64,000 nt of DNA. Source: Candolleomyces eurysporus (taxonomy: Eukaryota > Basidiomycota > Agaricomycetes > Agaricales > Psathyrellaceae). Made by a program: the position numbers and the translations under genes. The notes beneath the pieces were generated by a model. It worked only from the letters and a program-made list of their open reading frames with translations, had not been told where the DNA came from and ran no database searches. This document shows positions 47,797-59,194 of the stretch, piece by piece. Within the stretch, counting starts at the first letter, position 1. Each line of letters starts with the position of its first letter. The stretch is taken from positions 62,001 to 126,000 of the forward strand of contig JANBPK010001191.1 in NCBI GenBank assembly GCA_027579435.1, read 5' to 3'.

Positions 47797-49455
47797 ATGG
47801 TCTCAGCGAATTCTACCCTTACTGTTGAAATTCTTGCAAGATCCCTTGACCGGTCTCAAACCACCAAGGTCAGTGGATACACATGTCGTCTGCTCTAAAT
47901 CGCTTTGCATAGCTGTTTTTATTTTGCAGTATTCCAATGGTGAGCGCGATGATGGTCAGAGTCCTCGAGTCGCTAACTATTGGCTACCTCCAGTAGCATC
48001 TCTCGTTTATCTGATCGCCGAATACTTCCAAACGTTGGAATTAGAGGTTCGTCGTCTGCTATCGTCAAGCCTAGCCATCGGTGTGTTCATCAATAAATTG
48101 TTTCGAACTAGATCAAGTATATGTGGGGCCGGGAATTCGGCCTGGGGACCACACTATTCATGGCGACGCGGTACCTCGGATTCTTGAGTATTCCACTACT
48201 CTTTGTCTGTAAGTGACTCCTCCTGGGTCGTACCTATTCTTGGTCATTGGGGAACTGATTAGGAAGTGGTGTATCTTCACAGATCTCTTCGGTTCCGACC
48301 TGACTCCGAAGGTACGAGCAGGATTAATATTGTCGCTCACAATACCGAGTTTGCTTCCGTCGTGGAGAATTTCTACTTACACTGAAACCTAGACTTGCAT
48401 GATGGTATATGGGTCGAGTCTATGTGAATGGCATCTATTTGCCTTCTCACCCGAAGCTGACTCGTGGCTTTCTTAAAGTTTTCATAGCAATGAGCACCGC
48501 ATCCGCGGACGCTATCATGTTCCTGCGGATACATGCGTTGGCTCAAAGATGCAAGACCATGACTATTTATCTTCCTGTGCACTATACGGTACGGCATCAA
48601 TTCTTCTCCGAGAATATGGTCACTACTGACGGGCTGCCTCGTTTCTAGATCGTTTATGGCACATTCTTTTCCGTTCTTGTTTATGACTTTAGAGATACCA
48701 CATGTCAGCGTGCCCCCCAGACCTTCCTTTCCGACCTTCTGTGTGCGGCATCCACTGACGCACAGCGATCTCTAGTCGTGCTATCACCATATCCAAATGA
48801 CATACCTTGTAGGGCTGTTGATCGGGACACTAGAAGAATTATGGTCACATTTATAATGATGCTAATTAACCTCGTCGGTGAGCATCTCCCCTGATTTCAT
48901 TGATACGTGAAGGGTCAACTCCGCTGATGCTCCTTGATCTCTTCATGCGGTAGTTGCATGTGTCCTCACTCTGTGGTATGGCCGTCGCAACTATAGAAAC
49001 TTGAAAAGTCCTCTCCTGGATGTATTTTACCTTGACGGGACTGTCCACCTTTTCATGATGGGAGGTGAGTAGTCGTCTCCCGCGACTCTGACATTCAAAT
49101 TGCCTACTCTGATTGGATCACGTATCAGTCATCAACGCGGGATGCATTGGCATCCTCTCAGGACCGGTACGTCACAAGGACATTGGACTATCAGCTTCTC
49201 ACTAACTCGAGATGTTATTGCTGTATTTCTCCAGGTTGAATACCAATTTCTTCTAATGGGGTAGGCCATCGTTGATTCATACCGAAGACCGTTCTGATCG
49301 TCTGTATCGCTTTCAGCTTTCACCAGACGGTTCACTCTACGCTCACCAGCAGGATAATGCTTCGGACGCGTAAGATTGGTTACGGAGATTCTACAACCCG
49401 TGAACTCAGTCTCAGCACGTTCATCACTGCGATGCCGGCTCTTGATGGAAATTAG
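47797..49455 (+). CDS. DUF6533 seven-helix membrane protein, copy 2
   Basis: About twelve short exons can be joined in frame from the ATG at 47797 to the TAG at 49453-49455. The protein begins MVSANSTLTVEILARSL, then carries the DUF6533 signature (VASLVYLIAEYFQTLELE and ATRYLGFLSIPLLFV). Further helices are IAMSTASADAIMF, VYGTFFSVLVYDF, IMVTFIMMLINLV and VACVLTLWYG. The tail ends ITAMPALDGN. The short loop SPLLDVFYLDGTVHLF is typical of the family. These proteins are thought to sit in a membrane with seven helices; ligand and partners are unknown. No stop or frame break was found, unlike in copy 1. Exact exon ends were placed by eye. Confidence 0.72.
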
Positions 49456-49758
49456 ACTAGGGCCGTTGCTTGACTGCAAGGTTGGGGCGGCGTCTTTCGT
49501 ACTATTCAATCATAATTACGGTTCATGACGAACTTCTTGTGGGTCCGAAATTGCGTCCGAACTTCCTAGAGCTTCGAAGGCTGTCTGTCATAGACTGTCG
49601 TCATTGAAAGAAGCTGTTTACATTTGTGTCGGGCGGCTTGATGGCAAACAAACGTCTTGGCGTCATAATTGATTCGGTTCCTGGCTCGATTGCTTCCTTC
49701 CTCATGTCTCTTGTTTCTTCACTTCTTTCTTTCTAGTGTATTTTTTTTTCTTTCAGAA

Positions 49759-52700
49759 ATGAAGTTTGCTCAGTGAGTCTTCAACACGGTCCTTTCACTG
49801 TGCATACCATTCCTGATTCTGCATATTCAGATACCTCAAGGATACCCAGGCACGCAATTTTCCAGCGAATTTATGATGCTCGCATTCTGACGTTTGGAAT
49901 CTATCTCAGACGCCGGAGTGGAAGAAAGCCTACATGTGTGTTCTTTGTGCTCTTTGTACCTGCTCTAATCTCTTACCGGGACTTCCATTGTTCCTCCAGA
50001 GACTATCGAGGGCTGAAGAAGCGAATAACTGCCATTCGAAAGGCCGAGCAGGGCAACCGTTCGTCCCCTTCGCCAGATGAATCACCCAACGATCCAGAAA
50101 CACCGCCCGAGACTCCAAGGATATCCTCCATCGAAGTTGTGAGCAATGGGGATCATGGGGAAAAGANGGGGGGCGTTTTCGAGGAGGACCACATCGAAAA
50201 GCATGGACCAGGCGTTTTCTTCGGCTCTTGAGGGGTCGACATCAGGCGGGAGGAGACCATCTATTCTTGGACGTACCTCGTTCCACCGTCAACCGAAGAG
50301 TCTGTCTAGTCGACGTACGTGTCTCTCTGGACACTTTCCATCGTCTTTCTTTGTCTAACAGAAGACTTGTCTTCAATTCAGTCGGAGGTGTCCCTGGAAA
50401 ACCAACTAACCCGCTCGCTGCGCTGCCCCTCAATGATGTTCTCGTGCAACTTTCGCCACAGGAAAACGCCTTTTTCACTATGCTGGACGCACAGCTTGAA
50501 AAAGTGGAATCATTTTATTTAAGCAGGGAGAAGGAAGCGCTTTCAAAGGCCAAAATGCTAGAAACCCAGCTCCAGGAGCTCACAGAGCATCGCAAAATAT
50601 TCCTGGTGAGTGGTCCTTTTTTCGTCATACGTAATATCACGGAACTTACAAAGGCTGGACAGCAAGGGCGCCCAAAAGCTCCGTGGGCCGCGGCGTTTTC
50701 CTCTTTGAGGGCGAAACGACGAAACCTTAAGATCACCCGCACTATCAGCGTCAATGAAACTAAGAGTACTAGGAGCACTGTTGGATCCGGGCCTCGCAAA
50801 CGGCCTCCGGTATTGGGTTTCTTGAGCCCCCCTGCTTCGATCGGGAAAAGGCAGAGCTCGGCGTCTTCCAATGATTCCCCCGCTGAAGACGATAAAGAGG
50901 ATCAGTCTGGAGCGAGCGATGATCCATCCCCAGGAATCGAAGAGACGCTTTCATCGCCAACATTTTCTGCAGATCCGGACACCTATCTTTATGCCAAGCG
51001 TAAGCTCAAGAAGGCCGCCATTGAACACTACAGAGGCCTGGAGTTGCTGCATAACTATCGGGTGAGTATTTGGCTAGTGCTAAGTTTTGAACTTGATATT
51101 GACATTGACGGTCTCTAGATCCTTAATATAACGGGATTTCGAAAAGCTTTAAAGAAGTTTGAAAAGGTGACGAAGATCTCGATTCAGAACCAGTACATGG
51201 TGGAAAAGGCGAGCATTGTTTCTTTTGAACTAAATGCAATGCTCATTATCCGTAGATCGAAAAAAGCGCNTTTTGCGTCTGACAAGGTTGTTAGCAAGAT
51301 GATGAGGGAGATGGAAGACATGTACGCCAACACGTTCGGTTCGTGTCCTCGTTCATAACCGCTGTCGGGCTCAACTGACATGATAATTTTGACAGTCAAA
51401 GGAAACAAAAAGAAAGCTATGAAGCGACTCCGAGGAGGAGCCCGCATCAAGAGCCACCATTTCAGCACATTTCGCTCAGGTTTCCTACTCGGACTAGCCA
51501 TTCCCGCGATCATTTCCGGCTTTGTGAATGGTCTGTCTCTCTTATCCATAATAATCCTTGGAGACCCAATATTCATTCCTCATGTCACTATAGCCTTCCA
51601 AGATGATACTCAGGAAAATTTTCCAGGCTGGGCCGCGCTCATGGTGGTCTATTCAACTCTCCTTATCCCGACTTTGTTTGCGGCGCTCGTTGGGCTAAAT
51701 GTACTGGTTTGGGCCCATTCCCGGATCAATTATATCTTCATTTTCGGTGAGCGTCCTCTCCCGTCGTGATATGGTCCGTTCTCACAATTTATCCAACAGA
51801 ATTAAATTCCACGAATGCAATGGACTTCCGGGAATACTTTGAGGTGCGTTATCCAGACTCATTCCGCGTTGCTCGTCGCTAATGGACCACTCAACTTCAT
51901 TGCATTCGCAGCTACCGAGTTTGCTGCTAGCGGGCCTGGCGTATTGCTTTTGGCTTTCATTCGCAGGTATCGGCGCCCCTGCGGTGTCCCCAACGATTTG
52001 GCCTCTTGTATGGCTGGGCGGTACAGGTCTCATCATGTTGAACCCTTTCCCGATTCTCTTCCATCATACCAGGTTTTGGTTGATGCGAGTGATTGCGAAA
52101 TTGTTTATGACAGGAATGCGTCGCGTCGAGGTAAGCTGATTTTTTCGGTCCTTTACGCCCGTTTGAACCATATTGATTGAGTTATTTTATCACAGTTTAC
52201 GGATTTCTGGATCGGGTGAGTTTTGCGTTTTGCATCTGCGTCACAGTACGATTTCTGAATACCTCCTTCACGATACATAGCGATCAATTTTGCAGCTTGG
52301 TTTATACGCTTTCGAATCTCTGGCTGCTAGGATGCGTCTACGTTGACGGCTTCTCACCCGATTGGCGACATAATTGCGGAACGACTTCAACGTATTGGCC
52401 CGCTGCCTTTGTCCTTGCGGTTCTGCCATTCATTTTGCGTTTGATGCAGAGTGTCAAACGGTATTATGACTCTGGACTCGTGACCCATTTGATTAACGTA
52501 CGTTGTCTAATTTGTCCTTCGCGCCATGGGACGTCATCGCTGACGCTGTAGTACCTTGTTCTGTAGGGTGGGAAGTACGGTACTGGGATTGTCAGCTATT
52601 TGCTCCTTTACATTTGGAGACATCATGGCACCGAACGATCTGGTGCTCTGTTTGCGTTTTGGTGCATTGTCAGTACCCTCTACACTTTCTATGCATGCAC

Positions 52701-53253
52701 TTGGGTGGGTGACCCTCTCCGTCGTTGAAATACTCCGTCGGCTGACCCCCTCGTGTTCCGTCCCATAGGACTTCCTCATGGACTGGTCAGTGCTCCGAAT
52801 CCATTCGACACATGCGTTGCTTCGGCCTGAGTTGGTGTATTCGAATCACATCCCGGTGAGTCATCTATCAGCTCAGCTTGGTGTGAGTACTAAATCAAAT
52901 GCATAGCTTTACTACGCTGCCATTGTGACGAACATCCTACTCCGCTTTTCTTGGGTCATCTTCATTCCCCAAAAAGGACCTGATATGCTGGTTCGATCAT
53001 TCGTTGTCGCTGTGCTGGAGGTGTTGAGACGGTGGCTATGGAACTTCTGTGAGTGTCCCATGCCTAATAATATGACTAGCCAAACTGATTGACATCCCGT
53101 GTACCAGACCGATTGGAAAACGAACATCTTGGTAACATGGATCAGTATCGTGTCACACGGGAAGTTCCACTCCCTTATCTCTTCGATGATCCTAGAAGAG
53201 AGGAAGACGCCGATGATGATGAAGATGACGAAGATGCTCACTTGAAAAAGTGA
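49759..53253 (+). CDS. SYG1: SPX-EXS phosphate exporter/sensor (SYG1/XPR1 type)
   Basis: A multi-exon gene from the ATG at 49759 (MKFAQ) to the TGA at 53251. The N-terminal SPX domain is split (YLKDTQ, TPEWKKAY, DYRGLKKRI, then LEKVESFYLSREKEAL and MVEK before SAFASDK) with a long Ser/Pro-rich insert. It binds inositol pyrophosphates in this family. The C-terminal EXS domain has several helices and the hallmarks LVYTLSNLW, WDFLMDWSVL and LRRWLWNFYRLENEHL. Human XPR1 exports phosphate; yeast Syg1 is at the plasma membrane. The tail is very acidic (EEDADDDEDDEDAH). The Ns at 50167 and 51270 must both be dropped to keep frame. Two introns seem to use GC donors (CAG|GCACGC near 49849 and AAG|GCGAGC near 51209). 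Confidence 0.88.
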
Positions 53254-53792
53254 TACTCCATTCCCAAAACTCCCATTCCCAGTGACTTGCTGGGGTCTGT
53301 CCACTGTTACGTCTAGCTTTCTCGATCTGTTTCCCCTTACTTTCCGTCCATAATTTATACCCGCCGTTCACTTAGACATCCTGTTGCTTATCTTACAAGC
53401 TCTGCACGAGCTCTCCACACTCATTTGCACCTACTTATCGTATATGTACGCATAATTCTGCACGACTAGGATTACACACGGACTGGNTTTTTTTATCATT
53501 CAGTACCCAGGTTTCGCTCATCATTACGCGCTTAGACAGTACGCGCTTAGACTACTCTGCATACTGCATATCTATTATCGTTCTCTGCTATCGCTACTCT
53601 CTCTCTTCTCTCTCTCTCTCTCGGAATTTTTTTCTGACTAATCGCCACGATTCCATCGAAGACGTATGTAAGGCGGTGCAAGCGATAACACGCGCTAAAC
53701 GTCTTCCAAACTAGCGCTCACGTCTTACACTAAAGCCACATCCTCGCTGCGCCAACAATCGTTCTCCGGGGTCCGTCGGCCATCGTTTTGCT
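53254..53792. other. Intergenic interval with CT microsatellite
   Basis: A CT-rich microsatellite lies at about 53596-53622 (CTCTCTCTCTTCTCTCTC type), and an N plus T-run at 53487. The interval separates two plus-strand genes; nothing else is seen. Confidence 0.45.
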
Positions 53793-55650
53793 ATGGAGAC
53801 CCAGCTATTCACCAATGCCCACCACTTGAATATCGAGGAAGCCCATTTTAATATCGTGGGATCACCCTCCATCGACCGCCGTGCAACGGATGTGCTTGAC
53901 AATGCCCGGGCGATTGAAGCAACTCACACCTCAAACACCGCCTCGTACGCGCCAAAATGTAAACCTGGGACACGAGAACAGGTCTTAGACCACATCATGG
54001 ACTGGGTGGTCGATGAAGAAGCAACATCGATGCTGTGGTTTCAAGGCCCTGCAGGTGGTGGGAAGACCTGCATAATGAGGGAGATAGCGACTCGTTGCGT
54101 GGGCGCTGATTGCTTCGCAGCAGCATACTTCTTCTCGACGAGAGTCGGCCTGGATAGCGAACTTCCCTTCGTTGCCACCATCGTTCATCAGCTCATTACT
54201 ACCATCCCCGAGCTTAAGCCATTTATTCTTCAAGGCATCTTCGATAATCCCACCATTTTCAAAGAAGCTCTGAAGACGCAAAGAAAGAATTTGATCCTCG
54301 ATCCCTTGGGATCCATACCCAAACTTCGAAGGACTGTGATAGTCGTCGACGGTCTCGATGAATGTAGGATGGTAACGGAACGCCGGAACCTTCTCGACAT
54401 TCTTCTTTCCCTGGCCACCGCTTCACCCCATTCCTTCCGAATAATCATTGCCAGTCGGCCCGAATTCGATATACGAACGGCATTCGACAGGAATGACTTC
54501 AAGCTGATAACCAAAGTCATTCGCCTTCAAGACTACGATGGAACGCTAGATATTCGCCATTATTTTTGCGATGAATTTGCCAGAATTCGGGAAACGCACC
54601 CTGCGAAAGAATTCATTCCATTGAATTGGCCCATCGAAGAGATCCTGAATGCTCTGATTTTCAAAGCGTCTGGAATCTTCGTCTATCCCGCCACGATCAT
54701 CAAATATATCGATAACCCTCGACGAAACCCTATCGAGCAGCTCAATCATGTTCTGGCGTCCTCGCACATGCCGACCGCCACAAACCCGTTCGCAGAGCTC
54801 GATGCCCTCTACACCACAATCCTCCATCCACCCGACACAGACATACCGTTGCTGAAACGCCTTCTTCACTGTATGATGGAGATGCGGTACACATACTCTG
54901 TACCTCTATTCACCTCCTTTTTCGACGCTTTCCTATCACTTGCACCTGGAACCACGCAAATCACTCTATGCGATATACATGCCATCGTTGATGTTCCTAC
55001 CGCAGGTGACAGAGGACTTCGTTTTCACCACAAGAGTCTAGAGGATTACCTCTGTTCGCCGACTCGTGGCGGAGACCTGTACCAAGCCAGAAACGAAACA
55101 CACACCGACCTCACCGCCGTGTGTTTCCGGCACATTGCCAATGAAAGCGGGTCGGAGGGGACTGTGGTCAAGTATTCAAGAGATTGCTGGCAACATCATC
55201 TCCAAAGCGCTCTCNAAAAAAGGCGGCGACTCAAACAAGCCTACAACGCTGCCTCCTTCAATCCTGGACTTCGATCCTAGGCTTGCGTGGAAGCCAGATA
55301 CCGCGAGTCTGCGGAGCGATTATATGTACCCCATAGATGTAACTCGGAAGGCCTTTCACGACGCGATGGTAAGACATTCTTTTCAAGCTTTTCCAGAGGC
55401 CGGGGGCTAACTCCCGATGGCTCAGTGCTCTGGCACCAGCAGAAAACACCTCAGACTTTGTCTGGCTCTCACACGAATGGAGAGGTTCTTCCAGCAAGTG
55501 ATCGTCATAAAGCAAAAGCCCAGACTCATTTCTCCTGACCTTCCGATGCCGCATGCAAGCGCCATTCACGACCTCGAACGGCCACTTGAAGAAGCAGATC
55601 CCGATGGCATCCTAACGAAGCTAACTCGGCTCATGAAAGGTTGGCCTTAG
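53793..55650 (+). CDS. NACHT-domain NLR-like protein
   Basis: From the ATG at 53793 the protein runs about 600 residues, in two exons joined near 55368-55432. After a short N-terminal leader (NAHHLNIEEAHFN, common before basidiomycete NACHT domains) comes CKPGTREQVLDHI, then a P-loop at residues 85-92 (GPAGGGKT), Walker B (VIVVDGLDEC) and IIASRPEFDIR. A helical region with FHHKSLEDYL follows. No TPR, WD40 or ankyrin repeats are visible, so it is shorter than classic NLRs. The N at 55215 must be dropped to join the two frames. Such proteins are linked to recognition and cell-death signalling in fungi; the role here is inferred. The C-terminal exon frame is the least certain part. Confidence 0.82.
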
Positions 55651-55790
55651 CCCTGATTGAACAATAACCATACAGCGCCCTCAAATAGTACGCTTTTCAT
55701 GAGCACATCGGTAGCTTAAGCAATGGAATACATATTAATACACACAAATAAGTCAAAAATTTGTTGATACGGAATTACTCGCGTTAAGGT

Positions 55791-58138
55791 TCACAGAGCA
55801 AACACTTCAGTGTGCAACCCGACGATCCCAACGTCCCCACCGGCCTTGGAAAGCTGCAGCCTCGCCAAGGCGTTCGCAGCTTCCCTCGTCAAATTCTCAG
55901 GTCCGCTGGCACATAGAGCCAGCCCACCACCAGTTCCCACCCAAGGCAGCCTATTGCGAACACTGGGTTCGAAAGCCTCAGAATCGACGGTAGCAACCGA
56001 CGAGGACTGGTGCGTAGTCGCAGTGCCAGGGCGCTTATGCTCGGCGTCGTGCTTGGCTGGGGTTCGCGCGATGACTTGAATAGCATTGTCATCCGACGAG
56101 CTGGCGGTGGATTCCGAGCCCGAAGCCTCGGGTGGGGTGACAATGTCGAGGAGGACTTTATAAATGGATGGTCGGACGATCGTGACGTCGCAGTTGGGAA
56201 TTGGCGGTATGGCTTCAGGGTTGCAAAGGCAGGTTACGTAGACGGAGATGTGGAGGCTCAGGTCAGAGGATGCCGCCAACGTAGCAATATCCATCAGAGC
56301 AGGGCCGAACCAGTCAATAGCACCTAGAAACCAATTAATTGGAATGGAATTGCGGCACTAAAATAGCGGCATACCGAAAGACCTCACACACCAAGCGAAT
56401 TCAATTCGTTTGGTAATCTCGCCGCCCTCTCTGCCTCGTTTCACGCAGCGTCCGACGATGTCGTCCAAGAGACCAAGGGTAAAGGTAGCACCTGAACCGC
56501 CAGCGAAAAGGAGAACGGTTTCGTATCTTCCGAGGTCAACACCACAACCTCCGTAAGGACCATCGAGCATAACCTGCACGGGAACTTCAGGAAGTGGAGC
56601 AGTCTGCTCGGGGGTCGAGGCCTCTATTGTGAAGGTTTGAGGACCCTTTTCCTTCTCGTCTTCAGCACACGCCTCTTCCTCGTCTATTTTCTTGAGTGCC
56701 TCGACGGTCTGAGCAGCGTAATCGTTGATGGCCCTGGTCCAATCACCCATCACCCTGGCGCCGAGATTGACGCCTTGGGGAAGAGATTTGACGCAAGAGA
56801 TTTCCGGGGGAGCAGTGAAAATGGAAAGAGGGTGGGATTCGAAGACCCTTCCGGACAAGAACACACGGAGACGAATGTATTGACCTGCACTCCAACCGTC
56901 TGTGCAGTCTGGGATGTGAATCTAGAGAATGGATACCTGGTGAGAAGCGACGCAAGGCGTAGTGAGGCATTCGTTGCTCACCAGGGTCATTTGTCTATCC
57001 ACGGGGATGAGGACCGCATCTTTGATCCTCAGACGAACCATCCGCAGCAGCATATCGAGCCCGTAGAATGCCAGAGGGGGGAAAATCCATGGTGTAGCAT
57101 ACGGCGTGTGGTAGCAAAGAGTGATGAAGAAAGAGACGTATGTCAGGAAGCTAGATTGACACGTCGTTAGGAAGGATAAATAGATTTCCCAACAAGTCGA
57201 CTTACTGAATGATATAGAAAACCTGGTAAAAGTAGCGTCTAACGGGCAAAATCGAAGTGAGAACGAGGATGCAGAGCAGAGCAAACGCTGCGATCCCCGT
57301 GGTCTCCTTGATTTGTCCAAGGATGGGCTCCCTAAGTTCGAGGTGGTCTCGGATCCAGAGAGCGCCATGAAGGAGGGCGGCAATGAAGATGGAGCGGCCG
57401 GACCACTTGTGTATAAAGTTCAACTTTTCATACCCGTTACCTGGACCTAAGAGAAGGGAAAGCACGGAGTTCTTGGCAGCAAACAAGAAGACGATAGGCA
57501 GTTGCGCCAAAGCTATGTAACCTGTGATGGGAACACTTGGTTGGCCTGGTGTCGGACGGTATGTGAGTGAATTACAAACCTGCCCTGTTTGCATTCTTCA
57601 TCAATGAGGCGTCCACAGTGATGCAAACGAGGACCACTACAAGGTAACTAACGATGAGGAGCACTGCGGAGAGATATCAGAAGAAAATTACTTCAAATCG
57701 TAAAGAGGAGGGATTTAGGCGTACCTTGGCCTATATTAAGGCTGAGCCCGGGAATGCACCACCAGAGAGGTGACACTACTCTGTTCAAGGCGGCCTCGAT
57801 CTTCCTGGGACCTTGGGGTTGGCCTCGCTTCACAGAGATAGATGGTTCGATGGCACGGTACTGCGGGCTGCGGGACCATAGCTCTGAGATTCCAAAGAGA
57901 CCCTTGAGCGCCGTTCCGCTGCGCAGAGCTCTGACCAGCAGGGGTAGAGAGATCACAAGAAAGAATGCGAGCACGGAGGTCCAGATTATGGTGAATTTGC
58001 GTTGCCAGTCCTGATCAAGCTTGCCAGTGCTATAGCATAGGTCAGTTATCGACGACGGGTCTTCACCGTCGAGAGAAAGGCTCACTTGACAATCTGGAAT
58101 TGGGTGGGGACCGCTGGGGGAGTCCCGTAGCCCGACAT
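55791..58138 (-). CDS. Ferric/cupric-chelate reductase (FRE family, NADPH-dependent)
   Basis: The gene starts at the ATG at 58138 and has at least seven exons (58138-58086, 58029-57725, 57663-57580, 57521-57206, 57150-56982, 56921 onward, last exon ending 55791). An N-terminal extracytoplasmic stretch and six or seven helices include the haem-binding ferric reductase domain (HKWSGRSIF, ALLHGALW). An FAD-binding domain follows (HPLSIF). The NADPH-binding domain has LLFAGGSGATFTLG and, near the end, CASGPENL. The enzyme moves electrons across the plasma membrane to reduce Fe3+ or Cu2+ before uptake. The NAD domain carries an acidic and a Ser-rich insertion. Iron-responsive GATA sites were not identified by eye. 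Confidence 0.92.
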
Positions 58139-59194
58139 GGTCCTCCAGTACGGTAATGAACGATCGGAGAGGCGCAGATCTAGAACTGTCAGCTATGGCA
58201 GAATTTCCCACGAGCAAGGCCGGCAGCTTCCGTAATATTCCCACACTCGGCTGGGGACATACACGCTCTCGCCTTGCCTCGCCTCGATTGCTGACATGGT
58301 CGTCTAAGAAATGGTTGCTCTTGGACGGTAAGCGGGCAATTTTAAATATCTCGACGCGCTTAGGATTCATCCCTCTCGAGCTAGACCNTTTTTATGTATT
58401 GTTTATCGATCGTCTAGTTCACATGGCGAACCGCAGTTAGTCATGCGCTTGACACTTGAGAACGGCCTTGGAGCGAAAGGAAGCGGTTTAGGCATATGAT
58501 GGACCAGAGGATAAATACGAGTGGTGGAGTTCGGATATATGATCAGAAGGCGTCGTGGTACCACGATAGGGCTGTGTCGTCCGTCCGCATGTCGATGAGC
58601 ACCTTTAGGATTGATGTCACAAGGANTTTTTTGCTGACCACTTGCCGCTTGCAATATCAGGGCTGACTGTCGCCGGCGTCCAAGCGTTTGGCGGCTCCCG
58701 AGCGATGATCTCTCGAACAGAGCTGGACTTGATATGTCGTCACGATGGTTCCCACCCGATCACAGTAACATCCACCGAGAGAAGCGTTCGTGCACACTGA
58801 CCGTGGACGAGTACCGCACCAAATCTGTTGAAGGCTCTCTCCCTAAACGTCTCTAGAAATTCTGCTCAGAGGCTTGCGGAGTAACGAAACCAATTCAACA
58901 ATTTTCCGCTTTCCTCAGGTGACCCTCATGACGCTGCGCACGGCTCCAGTGAAACAGCCGCCGGATTCAATCTGGCTTGGCGAAATATGTGTTTCCGACC
59001 CCGGATCCGCGTGGAACTAGACTTGGAAAAGTATCCCCATGCTTCCGAGGGGCTTTGCTATAGCAGCAATCTATCGCCACGAAGTTCCCACTTTGGATAC
59101 AGCACATGTTTAAACTCGCACAGTGTCCGTTTATATGAAAGAAGGGTGCACACTCAATTGCGCGACCGTTGCCCGTTCTTTCCGCCTGACCGCC
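58139..59194. other. Divergent intergenic interval
   Basis: This separates the ferric reductase from the serine-rich gene and should contain both promoters. Two Ns before T-runs lie at 58388 and 58626. No gene is supported. Confidence 0.4.

Noticed and set aside
57693..58370. Upstream extension of the ferric reductase beyond 58138
   Set aside because: The open frame continues, but splicing from the ATG at 58138 gives a normal start and joins the next exon in frame.
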